A DNA stretch of 64,000 nt from Microbacterium sp. MYb54 (GCF_002979515.1 NZ_PCPA01000011.1:62001-126000), one strand, 5' to 3'. Counted from the stretch's first letter, positions 33,183 to 42,971 are shown. Notes: generated from the letters alone by a model not told the origin. A program made the numbers and translations.

Positions 33183-34697
33183 ATGAAGCTCGAACTTCGC
33201 GGCATCACCAAACGCTTCGGTACCCTCGTTGCCAACGACCACATCGATCTGGTGGTCCAACCGGGTGAGATCCACGCGCTGCTCGGTGAGAACGGCGCAG
33301 GCAAGTCCACCCTCATGAATGTCCTGTACGGCCTGTATCAGGCCGACGAGGGCGAGATCCTCCTCGATGACGAGGTGCAGCGCTTCCGCGGTCCCGGTGA
33401 CGCGATGGCTGCGGGGATCGGCATGGTCCACCAGCACTTCATGCTCGTCCCGGTGTTCACCGTGGCGGAGAACGTGATGCTCGGGCACGAGCAGACCAAG
33501 GCCCTCGGCAGGCTCGACATCGCGAAGGCGCGAGAGCACGTGCGGTCGGTCGCGGCCCGCTTCGGTTTCGACATCGACCCCGACGCGCTCGTCGGCGATC
33601 TTCCCGTCGGCGTGCAGCAGCGCGTCGAGATCATCAAGGCGCTGTCACGCGACGCGAAGGTGCTCGTGTTCGATGAGCCCACCGCTGTGCTCACCCCGCA
33701 GGAGACCGACGAGCTGATGAGCATCATGCGTCAGCTGCGCGACGAGGGCACGGCGATCGTGTTCATCACGCACAAGCTGCGTGAGGTCCGCGAGGTCGCC
33801 GACAAGATCACCATCGTCCGCCTCGGCCGCGTTGTCGGCGAGGCATCGCCGACCGCGACCAACGCCGAACTCGCCTCGCTCATGGTCGGCCGGGCTGTCG
33901 AGTTGACGGTGCACAAGGACGCCCCCCGCCTCGGCGAAGGCGGTTTCGAGGTCAAGGGACTGCGCGTGCTGACCCCCACCGGCGCGATCGTCGTCGATGA
34001 CGTCGACTTCGCCGTCCGACCGGGAGAGGTGCTCGCGATCGCGGGCGTCCAGGGCAACGGTCAGACCGAGCTGGTGGAGGCCATCGTCGGTCTCGCCGCT
34101 CGTGTGGAGGGAAGCATCACACTCGACGGCAAGGAGCTCGTCGGCAAGAGCGTGCGCGCCATCCTCGACGCCGGCGTCGGCTTCGTCCCGGAGGACCGCA
34201 CGGAAGACGGCTTGGTCGCCGGCTTCTCCGTCGCGGAGAACCTGATCCTCGATCGTTCGGACGATCCCGCGTTCAGCCGCGCCGGTACGCTCCGGCGTGG
34301 GGCGCTCGACGAGTTCGCCCGTGCTCGCATCACCGAGTACGACATCCGTACCCAGGGTCCGGAGACCGCTGCGGGCACGCTGTCCGGCGGAAACCAGCAG
34401 AAGGTCGTCATCGCCAGGGAGATGAGCCGCGATCTGCGCCTTCTCGTCGCGGCACAGCCGACCCGTGGTGTGGACGTCGGATCGATCGAGTTCATCCACA
34501 AGCGGATCATCGAGACACGCGACTCGGGCGTCCCCGTGATCGTCGTCTCCACTGAGCTCGACGAGGTCGCAGCTCTCGCCGATCGGATCGCGGTCATGTA
34601 CCGCGGCACGATCGTCGGCATCGTCCCCGGCGACACGCCTCGGGAGACGCTCGGACTCATGATGGCCGGAGCGGCCGAAGGGGAGGTGGCCGCGTGA
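33183..34697 (+). CDS. Nucleoside ABC transporter ATP-binding protein (double ABC)
   Basis: A 504-aa protein with two ABC domains in RbsA/NupA style. Domain 1 has Walker A GENGAGKST (35-43), DLPVGVQQR in place of the signature and Walker B VLVFDEPTA. Domain 2 has a degenerate Walker A (GVQGNGQTEL) and an LSGGNQQK signature, as usual for this family. It energises import through the next two permeases. The stop overlaps the next start by GTGA. A 13-bp tandem repeat lies just upstream and the ribosome site is AAGGTG. Confidence 0.94.
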   Translation: MKLELRGITKRFGTLVANDHIDLVVQPGEIHALLGENGAGKSTLMNVLYGLYQADEGEILLDDEVQRFRGPGDAMAAGIGMVHQHFMLVPVFTVAENVMLGHEQTKALGRLDIAKAREHVRSVAARFGFDIDPDALVGDLPVGVQQRVEIIKALSRDAKVLVFDEPTAVLTPQETDELMSIMRQLRDEGTAIVFITHKLREVREVADKITIVRLGRVVGEASPTATNAELASLMVGRAVELTVHKDAPRLGEGGFEVKGLRVLTPTGAIVVDDVDFAVRPGEVLAIAGVQGNGQTELVEAIVGLAARVEGSITLDGKELVGKSVRAILDAGVGFVPEDRTEDGLVAGFSVAENLILDRSDDPAFSRAGTLRRGALDEFARARITEYDIRTQGPETAAGTLSGGNQQKVVIAREMSRDLRLLVAAQPTRGVDVGSIEFIHKRIIETRDSGVPVIVVSTELDEVAALADRIAVMYRGTIVGIVPGDTPRETLGLMMAGAAEGEVAA

Positions 34698-36013
34698 GCG
34701 GAGCGACACCCGGCGCAGGAGATGTGACCAAGGGGATCCCACCGCAGGAGCTCGCGACGAGCACCGGCACGGTCCCGCGCGACCCGTCGGACGTGCCGCC
34801 GCCCCCGCGCGGCAACGTCATCCTCAAGGAGATCCTCCGCGGCAATGCGGTCACCACGATCCTCGCGATCGTTCTGGCGCTCATCGTCGGCGGCATCCTG
34901 ATCGCCTTCACGAACGAAGACGTGCAGGCGGCATCCGTCTACTTCTTCGCGCAGCCCGGTGACACGTTCGTCGCCGCCTGGAACGCCGTCTACAACGGCT
35001 ATGAGGCGCTGTTCCGCGGAGCGATCTTCAACGCCCGCGGAGCGGACTTCGCGGCCCAGATCCGTCCGCTGACGAACACCCTCGGCTTCGCGGCTCCTCT
35101 GATCGCCGCCGGCCTCGGCGTCGCCCTGGCCTTCCGCGTCGGCCTGTTCAACATCGGTGCCCGCGGCCAGATGCTCATCGGCGTCGCGGTCGCGGCGCTG
35201 CTGACCTTCTCGCTCGACCTGCCGATCTGGCTGCACATCCCGGTCACGCTCATCGCGGGTATCGCGGGCGGTGCGCTCTGGGGCGCGATCGCCGGACTCA
35301 TCAAGGCGCGCACGGGTGCGCACGAGGTGATCCTCACGATCATGCTCAACTACATCGCGTACTACCTGCTGCTGTGGATGATCCGCACGCCTGGCCTGCT
35401 GCAGAAGCCGGGCACCAACCAGGCGCTCGGATCGGCCACGCCGCAGAGCGCGCAGTTCCCGACGCTGCTCGGCCCGCAGTTCCCGCTGCTCGACCTCGGC
35501 TTCGTGATCGTCATCGTGGCGACCCTGTTCGTGTGGTGGCTCATCGAGCGGTCCTCGCTCGGCATGCGCATGCGCGCCGTGGGTGAGAACCCGCACGCCG
35601 CACGCGCCGCCGGCATCAGCGTGCAGCGCATCTACGTCTACGCGATGCTGTTCGCCGGTGGTCTTGCGGGCCTCGCCGGCATGAACCAGATCCAGGGCGC
35701 GGTCACCACCGGTGTCACCGAGACCATCGACGCCGGCATCGGCTTCGACGCGATCACCGTCGCCCTCCTCGGGCGCAGCCGCGCCTGGGGGACGTTCGCC
35801 GCCGGCATCCTGTTCGGCGCGCTCAAGGCAGGATCGTTCTCGATGCAGGCGCAGGACATCCCGGTCGACATCGTTCTCGTCGTGCAGTCGCTCGTGGTGC
35901 TGTTCATCGCCGCGCCGCCGCTGCTGCGCACGGTGTTCTTCCTCCCGAAGACCGATATCGAGAAGGCTGCCAGGCTGAGAGCCAAGGCCTCGAAGAAGGC
36001 GGTGGCGGCATGA
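34694..36013 (+). CDS. Nucleoside ABC transporter permease 1
   Basis: A 439-aa membrane permease of the BMP/branched-chain-like family. A Pro-rich cytoplasmic N-terminus of about 45 residues precedes multiple spans; the family segments FRVGLFNIGARGQM and SLGMRMRAVGENPHAARAAGI are present. GTG 34694 overlaps the ATPase stop, and its own stop overlaps the next permease (ATGA). The C-terminal KAARLRAKASKK is basic. It pairs with permease 2 to form the channel. Confidence 0.93.
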   Translation: MSGATPGAGDVTKGIPPQELATSTGTVPRDPSDVPPPPRGNVILKEILRGNAVTTILAIVLALIVGGILIAFTNEDVQAASVYFFAQPGDTFVAAWNAVYNGYEALFRGAIFNARGADFAAQIRPLTNTLGFAAPLIAAGLGVALAFRVGLFNIGARGQMLIGVAVAALLTFSLDLPIWLHIPVTLIAGIAGGALWGAIAGLIKARTGAHEVILTIMLNYIAYYLLLWMIRTPGLLQKPGTNQALGSATPQSAQFPTLLGPQFPLLDLGFVIVIVATLFVWWLIERSSLGMRMRAVGENPHAARAAGISVQRIYVYAMLFAGGLAGLAGMNQIQGAVTTGVTETIDAGIGFDAITVALLGRSRAWGTFAAGILFGALKAGSFSMQAQDIPVDIVLVVQSLVVLFIAAPPLLRTVFFLPKTDIEKAARLRAKASKKAVAA

Positions 36014-37296
36014 TGTCCCTCGTGCAGACCCAGGCCGCTGACGGCACGGTGCAGCTTGCGACCGTGAAGGAGCGGCACCTCAAGGCGCCGATCGTCCTGG
36101 CGGGCGCCACCGTGCTCCTCGCGCTGTTGTTCCTGTTCGTGCCGCGTGACGGCATCAGCACCTTCCGGCTCTCCGACCAGTCGTCTGCGCTCGCGCTGCC
36201 CGATGTCGCACTGCCCACGGCCTCGACGTTCTGGGTCGTCCTCGGAATCCTCGTGGTCCTGACGGTCGGAGCGTTCCTCCGCGCGTGGACCTACCGCACG
36301 CCTTCGCTGTGGCTGGTCATCGCCTACAGCGTGCTGGCTGTCTTCGCGTTCCTCGTCTGGGCCTCGGCCGGCGGACTCGTGCCGGTCACGAGCCTGCTGT
36401 TCGGCGCGGTCTCGCTCTCGGTGCCGCTGGTGTTCGGCGCCCTGGGCGGCGTCATCGGCGAGCGTGCCGGTGTCGTGAACGTCGCCATCGAGGGGCAGCT
36501 GCTTCTCGGGGCATTCTCCGCTGCTCTTCTCTCGAGCATCACCGGCAACCCGTTCGTGGGTCTGGTCGGCGCGATGATCGGCGGCGTCCTGGTAGCCAGC
36601 GTCCTCGCCGCGTTCGCGATCAAGTACCTCGTCGAGCAGGTGATCGTCGGTGTCGTGCTCAACGTCCTGGTCACCGGTCTCACCGGGTTCCTCTACGGTG
36701 CGCTGCTCGCGCCGAACGAGGCGACGCTGAACACACCGGTGCGGTTCCCGCGCGTCGAGATCCCGGTGCTGAGCGACATCCCCATCATCGGGCCGGTGCT
36801 CTTCAACCAGACGTTCATCGGGTACCTGATGTTCATCACCGTCGCCGTCGTGGCCTGGGGGCTGTATCGCACCCGGTGGGGTCTGCGGCTGCGTGCCGTC
36901 GGCGAGCACCCGCAGGCCGCCGACACCGTGGGCATCAAGGTCAACCCGACCAGGTTCTGGAACGTGCTGCTCGCCGGCGCGATCGCCGGTATGGGAGGGG
37001 CGTACTTCACGCTCGTCTCGGTACCGCAGTTCGGCAAGGACATGACGGCCGGGCTCGGCTTCATCGCCCTCGCCGCTGTGATCTTCGGTCGCTGGGATCC
37101 GATCCGCGCGACGCTCGCGGCGCTGTTGTTCGGTTTCGCCACCAACCTGCAGAACCTGCTGTCGATCCTGAAGACACCCATTCCGGGCGAGTTCATGCTG
37201 ATGCTGCCCTACGTCGTGACGTTGCTCGCGGTCGCCGGGTTCGCAGGTCAGATCAAGGCGCCTGCCGCCGACGGCAAGCCCTACATCAAGTCGTAG
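36010..37296 (+). CDS. Nucleoside ABC transporter permease 2
   Basis: A 428-aa permease paralogous to the preceding one, with spans from about residue 28 onwards, the GERAGVVNVAIEGQ motif near 150 and WGLRLRAVGEHPQAADTVGI near 290. ATG 36010 overlaps the upstream stop; a second ATG follows directly. The cytidine deaminase gene begins 28 bp downstream, tying uptake to nucleoside breakdown. Substrate is inferred as nucleosides from the BMP protein and enzyme neighbours. Confidence 0.93.
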   Translation: MMSLVQTQAADGTVQLATVKERHLKAPIVLAGATVLLALLFLFVPRDGISTFRLSDQSSALALPDVALPTASTFWVVLGILVVLTVGAFLRAWTYRTPSLWLVIAYSVLAVFAFLVWASAGGLVPVTSLLFGAVSLSVPLVFGALGGVIGERAGVVNVAIEGQLLLGAFSAALLSSITGNPFVGLVGAMIGGVLVASVLAAFAIKYLVEQVIVGVVLNVLVTGLTGFLYGALLAPNEATLNTPVRFPRVEIPVLSDIPIIGPVLFNQTFIGYLMFITVAVVAWGLYRTRWGLRLRAVGEHPQAADTVGIKVNPTRFWNVLLAGAIAGMGGAYFTLVSVPQFGKDMTAGLGFIALAAVIFGRWDPIRATLAALLFGFATNLQNLLSILKTPIPGEFMLMLPYVVTLLAVAGFAGQIKAPAADGKPYIKS

Positions 37297-37323
37297 CCCT
37301 GCCGGAAAGAGAGAATCATCGCA

Positions 37324-37722
37324 ATGACGGACATCGACTGGGATGAACTGCGCCAGGTCGCAACGGACGCCATGACGAAGGCCTACGCGCCGTACTCGCG
37401 CTATCGCGTGGGTGCGGCGGCCCTCGTCGGCGACGGTCGTATCGTGGCCGGCTGCAACGTGGAGAACGCGTCGTACGGCGTGACGCTCTGTGCGGAGTGC
37501 GCGCTGGTCGGTGACCTGCACATGTCTGGCGGCGGGCAGCTCGTCGCCTTCGTGTGCGTCAACAACGAGGGGCAGACGATCATGCCGTGCGGTCGCTGTC
37601 GCCAGCTGCTGTTCGAGCATGCGATGCCCGGGATGCTGCTCGAGACGGTCTCCGGCATCCGCACGATCGACGAGGTGCTGCCCGATGCATTCGGGCCGCG
37701 CGACCTGGAGGAAGCACGATGA
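37324..37722 (+). CDS. cdd: Cytidine deaminase
   Basis: A 132-aa small homotetrameric-type cytidine deaminase converting (deoxy)cytidine to (deoxy)uridine. Zinc ligands C56, C89 and C92 and catalytic E58 are visible in TLCAECA and MPCGRCRQ; the substrate motif NVENASYG lies at 45-52. Start ATG 37324 has GGAAAGAGAG upstream. The stop overlaps deoA (ATGA), so the two are coupled. It is part of the nucleoside uptake/salvage operon. Confidence 0.97.
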   Translation: MTDIDWDELRQVATDAMTKAYAPYSRYRVGAAALVGDGRIVAGCNVENASYGVTLCAECALVGDLHMSGGGQLVAFVCVNNEGQTIMPCGRCRQLLFEHAMPGMLLETVSGIRTIDEVLPDAFGPRDLEEAR

Positions 37723-39032
37723 CCGCTGGACAGGCTCAGGGAGCCATCGAACCGTTCGACGCGATCGATGTGATCCGTGCCAAGCGCGACGGCGGTGCAG
37801 TGCCCGAGGCGGCGCTGCGCTGGATGATCGATGCCTACACTCGCGGCTACGTCTCGGATGCGCAGATGGCGTCGTTCGCTATGGCGATCTTCCAGCGCGG
37901 CATGGAGCGCGACGAGATCCGGGTGCTCACCGACGCGATGATCGCGTCGGGGGAGCGGATGAGCTTCGCATCCCTCGGGAAGCGCACCGTCGACAAGCAC
38001 TCCACCGGCGGCGTCGGCGACAAGATCACGCTGCCGCTCGCGCCTCTGGTCGCCTCGTTCGGCGTGGCCGTCCCGCAGCTGAGCGGTCGCGGTCTCGGTC
38101 ACACGGGTGGCACGCTCGACAAGCTCGAGTCGATCCCCGGCTGGCGTGCGGCCCTCAGCAACGAGGAGATGTTCGCTCAGATGCAGGGCGACGTGGGTGC
38201 GGTCATCTGCGCTGCCGGCTCCGGCCTCGCCCCCGCAGACAAGAAGCTGTATGCACTCCGCGACGTCACCGGCACGGTCGAGGCGATCCCGCTGATCGCC
38301 TCGAGCATCATGTCGAAGAAGATCGCCGAGGGCACGGACGCTCTCGTTCTCGACGTGAAGTTCGGATCCGGTGCATTCATGCAGGACATCGATCGCGCCC
38401 GTGAGCTGGCTCGCACGATGGTCGCGCTCGGCACCGACTCCGGCGTCGCGACGACCGCGCTGCTGACCGACATGAACGTTCCGCTCGGGCTCGCCATCGG
38501 CAACGCGAACGAGGTCCGCGAGTCGGTGGAGATCCTCGCCGGTGGCGGACCGTCCGATGTGCGTGAGCTGACGCTCGCGCTGGCGCGTGAGATGCTCGCC
38601 CTCGCCGGGCACCCGGATGCCGACGTGGAGGCCGCCCTCGATGACGGCCGCGCGATGGACACCTGGAAGGCGATGATCAGGGCGCAGGACGGCGACCCGG
38701 ATGCCGCGCTGCCGACGGCTCGCGAGACCCACCAGGTGCTGGCGCCGGCGGATGGTGTCATCACGCGCATGGATGCCCTTCCCTTCGGGGTCGCCGCCTG
38801 GCGTCTCGGTGCGGGGCGCGCCAGGGCGCAGGATCCTGTGGTCTTCGAGGCGGGCATCGATCTGCACGCCAAGCCGGGTGACCGAGTCGTTGCCGGGCAG
38901 CCGCTTTTCACGCTCTCCGCCGCCGACGATGCACGGTTCGGCCGAGCGCTCGACGCGCTCGAGGGCTCGTGGGAGATCGGCGACGAGGCTCCGGCCACCG
39001 GTCCGATCGTGCGTGAGCGCATCACGGCGTGA
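37719..39032 (+). CDS. deoA: Thymidine (pyrimidine-nucleoside) phosphorylase
   Basis: A 437-aa phosphorylase cleaving thymidine or deoxyuridine to base and deoxyribose-1-phosphate. The family signature SGRGLGHTGGTLDKLES, the phosphate loop KHSTGGVGDK and the catalytic lysine in SSIMSKKIAEG are present; the N-terminal helical and C-terminal domains are complete. ATG 37719 has GGAGGAAG upstream and overlaps the cdd stop; the frame extension into cdd is not coding. Confidence 0.96.
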   Translation: MTAGQAQGAIEPFDAIDVIRAKRDGGAVPEAALRWMIDAYTRGYVSDAQMASFAMAIFQRGMERDEIRVLTDAMIASGERMSFASLGKRTVDKHSTGGVGDKITLPLAPLVASFGVAVPQLSGRGLGHTGGTLDKLESIPGWRAALSNEEMFAQMQGDVGAVICAAGSGLAPADKKLYALRDVTGTVEAIPLIASSIMSKKIAEGTDALVLDVKFGSGAFMQDIDRARELARTMVALGTDSGVATTALLTDMNVPLGLAIGNANEVRESVEILAGGGPSDVRELTLALAREMLALAGHPDADVEAALDDGRAMDTWKAMIRAQDGDPDAALPTARETHQVLAPADGVITRMDALPFGVAAWRLGAGRARAQDPVVFEAGIDLHAKPGDRVVAGQPLFTLSAADDARFGRALDALEGSWEIGDEAPATGPIVRERITA

Positions 39033-39082
39033 CCGCGGACCAGTAGCCTGAACTGAGCACATCCGCGACCGAGAGGATCACC

Positions 39083-40198
39083 ATGTCGATCGATGCGAAC
39101 GGCGACGTCACGCTTCAGGGCGTCTCCCTGCGGAGCCTGCCCAAGGTGTCGCTGCACGACCACCTCGACGGCGCGCTGCGGCCCGCCACGATCATCGAGC
39201 TCGCGGACGCGATCGGCCTGGAGATCCCGGAGTCGAAGCCGGCAGCGCTCGGTTCCTGGTTCGCGAAGCAGAGCGACTCCGGTTCGCTTGTCGAGTACCT
39301 CAAGACCTTCGATCTCACGACTGCCGTGATGCAGACCGAGGAGGGGCTGACCCGCGTCGCGCGCGAGTTCGTCCAGGACCTGGCGGCCGACGGCGTGATC
39401 TACGGCGAGGTGCGCTGGGCTCCCGAGCAGCACCTGGCTCGCGGCCTCACGCTCGAGCAGACCGTCGAGGCCGTGCAGAAGGGCATCGAGGAGGGCGAGG
39501 ACGCCGCTGACCGTGGCGGTCGCAGCATCCGCGTCGGCCAGTTGATCACGGCCATGCGCCACACCGATCGCGCCCTCGAGATCGCGGAACTCGCGATCGA
39601 CTTCCGTGGGCGCGGTGCTGTCGGGTTCGACATCGCCGGCCCTGAAGACGGCTTCCCGCCCTCGAACCACCGCAAGGCGTTCGACTACCTGGCCGAGAAC
39701 TTCTTCCCCGTCACGGTGCACGCGGGAGAGGCGGCGGGCCCTGCCTCCATCCGCTCGGCCCTGATCGACGGACGCGCGCTGCGACTCGGTCACGGCGTGC
39801 GCATCGCCGAAGACCTCGAAGTCATCACTCAGGAGGGCGACGAGGTGCAGGTGCAGTTCGGCGATCTCGCGCGCTGGGTGCGCGACCGTGAGATCCCGCT
39901 CGAGCTCTCGCCGTCGTCGAACCTGCAGACCGGTGCGATCGCCGCGTGGGGCAACACGATGGTGGATCACCCCTTCGACCTGCTCTACCAGCTCGGATTC
40001 GCGGTCACCGTGAACGTCGACAACCGCACCATGAGCGCCACCTCTCTCACGCGTGAACTCGCTCTCCTGGTCGAGGCGTTCGAGTACGACCTCGACGACC
40101 TCGAGACCTTCCAGTTCAATGCCGCGGCCGCCGCGTTCCTCCCGGTCGAGGAGCGCGAGGAGCTCGTGGAGATGATCGCCGAAGGCTTCGACGCCTGA
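39083..40198 (+). CDS. add: Adenosine deaminase
   Basis: A 371-aa metal-dependent deaminase converting (deoxy)adenosine to (deoxy)inosine. Zinc ligands and catalytic residues are visible: H25/H27 in SLHDHLDG, H213 and E216 in VHAGEAAG, H237 in RLGHGVR and D313 in NVDNRTMS. The last normally reads TDDP, so the following residue differs from many homologues. GAGAGGATC precedes ATG 39083. The product would feed purine nucleoside phosphorylase, encoded elsewhere in the window (punA). Confidence 0.95.
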   Translation: MSIDANGDVTLQGVSLRSLPKVSLHDHLDGALRPATIIELADAIGLEIPESKPAALGSWFAKQSDSGSLVEYLKTFDLTTAVMQTEEGLTRVAREFVQDLAADGVIYGEVRWAPEQHLARGLTLEQTVEAVQKGIEEGEDAADRGGRSIRVGQLITAMRHTDRALEIAELAIDFRGRGAVGFDIAGPEDGFPPSNHRKAFDYLAENFFPVTVHAGEAAGPASIRSALIDGRALRLGHGVRIAEDLEVITQEGDEVQVQFGDLARWVRDREIPLELSPSSNLQTGAIAAWGNTMVDHPFDLLYQLGFAVTVNVDNRTMSATSLTRELALLVEAFEYDLDDLETFQFNAAAAAFLPVEEREELVEMIAEGFDA

Positions 40199-40200
40199 TC

Positions 40201-41310
40201 ATGGCTTCCGGGGGGAAGAAGCGGCGCGGACGCACCGCGGTCATCGTCAGCGCCATCGCGGCGGTCGTCGTGCTCGCGGGTGGCACCGCGGCCTTCGCCT
40301 GGCTGAATCGCACGCCGGAGAACACCGTTCCGAAGGCGCAGTCCGCGCCCATCGAGCATCCGCTGACGCCGGCGGAGCAGGTCGTGGCGGACGCGAACGA
40401 TCCGCGCGCCTGCGCAGTCACCTTCACGGGCGAAGGCGCCCCTGCAGACCCGATGCTGCAGTTCCAGGACGCCCTTTACCAGGGGCTCCCGATCCCGCAG
40501 CTCGACGGTCGGGTGTTCGCCGGGTGGTATGCGAGTGCAGCGGATGCGGGAGCCTTCACGGTCACCGCTCGCGTGAACGGTGCCGACCCCGTCGTGTGTG
40601 CAGACCAGCAGGTCGAGCTCTTCGCCGCGTGGAAGACCCCGGAGGAGAACGCAGCTGAGGACGTGCGGGTGCCCATCCTCATGTACCACCAGTTCACGGC
40701 CAACCCCGAGGGGGAGAAGGGCTGGCTGCGCGGCAATTACGCGTACATCGGCGACTTCGACGCGCAGATGAACCACATCGCGACGACGGGCTTCTACCTG
40801 CCCACCTGGGACGAGCTCAGCGCTTTCATCGACGGTCGGCTCTCGCTTCCCGCCAAGAGTGTGATCATCACCGATGACGACGCCGACCAGTCGTGGTTCG
40901 ACCTCGCGGTGCCGGTCGTCGACAAGTACAAGCTGCTCAGCACGTCGTTCATGATCACGGCCTATCGGCAGGACCCGGCGCCGTCGATCTACGTGCAGCG
41001 CCGCTCGCACACGCACGACATGCACCAGGCGGGCGACAACGGCAAGGGGCGGATGGTCAACTGGACCGCCGACCAGATCGCGGCCGACCTCAAGACGTCG
41101 GCCGACATCCTCGGTGTCGGTCAGGTCGTCGCCTACCCGTACGGGCACTACAACGACACCACCAAGCAAGGCGTCGCCCAGGCCGGGTACGAGATGGGAC
41201 GCACCATCGAGCCCGGATACGTGAAGATCGGCACCGACAAGCTCGCTCTTCCCGTCGTGCGCATCGACTACGGCATGGGGTTGGACGCGCTGGTCTCGCG
41301 CATCAGCTGA
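40201..41310 (+). CDS. Membrane-anchored polysaccharide deacetylase with an InlB-type beta-grasp repeat
   Basis: A 369-aa extracytoplasmic protein. A basic N-terminus and hydrophobic segment (about 12-35) form a signal anchor. Residues about 71-145 resemble a single InlB B-repeat/Flg_new unit (AVTFTGEG, GRVFAGWYAS, VELFAAWK). The NodB-like deacetylase domain follows from about 157 (VPILMYHQF), with the Asp pair at 225-227 (ITDDDADQS) and the His cluster SHTHDMH (269-275). Substrate may be peptidoglycan or another N-acetylated glycan. It starts 2 nt after the add stop and lacks a strong ribosome site, so may be read from the same message. Confidence 0.82.
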   Translation: MASGGKKRRGRTAVIVSAIAAVVVLAGGTAAFAWLNRTPENTVPKAQSAPIEHPLTPAEQVVADANDPRACAVTFTGEGAPADPMLQFQDALYQGLPIPQLDGRVFAGWYASAADAGAFTVTARVNGADPVVCADQQVELFAAWKTPEENAAEDVRVPILMYHQFTANPEGEKGWLRGNYAYIGDFDAQMNHIATTGFYLPTWDELSAFIDGRLSLPAKSVIITDDDADQSWFDLAVPVVDKYKLLSTSFMITAYRQDPAPSIYVQRRSHTHDMHQAGDNGKGRMVNWTADQIAADLKTSADILGVGQVVAYPYGHYNDTTKQGVAQAGYEMGRTIEPGYVKIGTDKLALPVVRIDYGMGLDALVSRIS

Positions 41311-41336
41311 GCGCGAGCGCACGGCAGGATGGTGCC

Positions 41337-42218
41337 ATGCCCTCCGTCTCCGCATCCGCCTCTGTCTTCATCGTCGGGCCGGCATCCTGGAACAGGATCG
41401 TCGTGCTCGATCGGCTGCCCGAGCCCGTGCCGCACATGCAGTTCGCCGAAGAGACCTGGGAGACGGTCGGAGGCACGAGTGCGGGCAAAGCGCTCAGCCT
41501 GACCGCGCTGGGTCGATCCACACAGCTCCATGCCATCGCCGGGACGGATGCGGAGGGCGCGCGCGTGCGCGAAGCCCTGAGTGCCGCCGGCGTGCAGGCG
41601 CACTGGCACGACGGTGTCACCGAGCGGCATCTGAACCTGATGACGCGGCAGGGTCGCCGCGTCTCGCTCTACCTGTCCCTCCCCCAGGCGTCGGAAGGGG
41701 AGCAGGATGCCTGGATGCGCGACCGGATGACGGCGGCCGACGCGGTCGTGCTCGATCTCGCGGCGGAACCCTTGCGTGTGCTGCCTCTCGCCCGGGAGAC
41801 CGGCACACCGATCTGGGTGGATGTGCACGACTACGACGGCACTGCGCAATACCATCGGCCGTTTCTCGAGGCCGCACACGCGGTGTTCTGCAACGCCGAC
41901 CGGCTCGATGACCCGGTCGCGTTCCTGCGATCACGCATCGCGGCGGGGGCGGGACTGGCTGTATGCACGCTGGGGGCCGACGGTGCGGTGGCAGTCGACG
42001 AAGACGGCGCGGTGCACAGGGTTCCTGCGGTGCCCGTCGAGATCGTCGACACGAACGGCGCGGGCGATGCCTTCCTGGCCGGCGTGCTCGATGCGCGCCT
42101 CGACGGGGCCGGCATCACCGCCGCGCTCGAAGCGGGGGCGCGATCAGCGGCGTCGGTGCTGCGCACGCGGCACCTGCATCCGCTGCTCGATGTGGTCCTC
42201 GGGGTCGCGGGGGAGTGA
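41337..42218 (+). CDS. PfkB-family carbohydrate/nucleoside kinase
   Basis: A 293-aa ribokinase-fold kinase. The C-terminal PfkB signature DTNGAGDAFLAGV carries catalytic base D244, and the N-terminal GGTSAGKALSLTALG substrate/Gly motif is at 45-60. Relatives phosphorylate ribose, fructose, KDG or nucleosides; position after nucleoside-salvage genes makes ribose or deoxyribose plausible but unproven. ATG 41337 is preceded by CAGGAT 6 nt upstream, resembling a leaderless start. The upstream frame extension lies in the deacetylase gene and is rejected. Confidence 0.85.
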   Translation: MPSVSASASVFIVGPASWNRIVVLDRLPEPVPHMQFAEETWETVGGTSAGKALSLTALGRSTQLHAIAGTDAEGARVREALSAAGVQAHWHDGVTERHLNLMTRQGRRVSLYLSLPQASEGEQDAWMRDRMTAADAVVLDLAAEPLRVLPLARETGTPIWVDVHDYDGTAQYHRPFLEAAHAVFCNADRLDDPVAFLRSRIAAGAGLAVCTLGADGAVAVDEDGAVHRVPAVPVEIVDTNGAGDAFLAGVLDARLDGAGITAALEAGARSAASVLRTRHLHPLLDVVLGVAGE

Positions 42219-42221
42219 GGC

Positions 42222-42965
42222 TCAGGGCGTGAGCGGGGCGAGGAAGGCTTCGGTCAGGCGCGTGACCTCGGCGTGCATGTCGTCGCTCGAGATCGTAGGG
42301 GTGCCGTCGCCGTCCTGCGGGCCGTAGTCGCCGAAGGAGGCGTGCGAAGCTCCCTCGATCTCCTCCATGTCGGCATCGGCAGGGAGCTGGTCCCGTGCAT
42401 CGGCGATCTTCTGCGGGGTGGACAGCCCGTCTTCGCTGCCGGACAGGCTGAGCACCGGGAGTCCGGACTCGGACAGGTCGTTGGCACAGTACGAGGCGAA
42501 CAGCACGAGCGCATCGGCGTCAGACGCGAGCTGGCACGCGCGCACCCCGCCCAGGGAGTGTCCGCCGACGCTCCAGACATCGACGTCGGGCGCTGCGGAG
42601 GTGAAGGCGTCGAGGCCTCGCGGATCGAAGAACGCCAGGTTCAGCCACGGGCGTGTGATCACGACCGTGACGCCGTCTTCTGCCAGCCCCTGCAGGATCG
42701 CGGCGTACGCCCAGGGATCGACCTTGGCACCGGGGATGAAGACGAGGCCGAGGTCCGACTCTCCCTCGGCGGGAGCGAGCACGATGCCCTGGTCGGCATC
42801 GGTCACGGTGATCGCCGGGTTCTCCCGCACGGTCGCGAGCGGCTCCGGCTCCGCGGGCATGACCCCGAGCTGGGTCCACGCGAGCACTCCGCCCACGGCG
42901 AGCACCAGCACGATCGTGATGCTCCACAGCACGCGCTTCAGGATCCGGCGAGACTTCTTCTGCAC
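42222..42965 (-). CDS. Membrane-anchored alpha/beta hydrolase
   Basis: A 247-aa alpha/beta-hydrolase. A basic N-terminus and one span (about 12-32) anchor it with the catalytic domain outside. The nucleophile elbow is GGHSLGG with S137, the acid is D179 (SGSEDGLS) and the histidine is H208 (GASHASFGDYG). Relatives include dienelactone-hydrolase-like esterases. GTG 42965 has a minus-strand TAGCGT box ending 6 nt upstream, so it is probably leaderless. It is convergent with the PfkB gene, 3 bp apart. Substrate unknown. Confidence 0.85.
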   Translation of the reverse strand: MQKKSRRILKRVLWSITIVLVLAVGGVLAWTQLGVMPAEPEPLATVRENPAITVTDADQGIVLAPAEGESDLGLVFIPGAKVDPWAYAAILQGLAEDGVTVVITRPWLNLAFFDPRGLDAFTSAAPDVDVWSVGGHSLGGVRACQLASDADALVLFASYCANDLSESGLPVLSLSGSEDGLSTPQKIADARDQLPADADMEEIEGASHASFGDYGPQDGDGTPTISSDDMHAEVTRLTEAFLAPLTP

Positions 42966-42971
42966 GAGACA

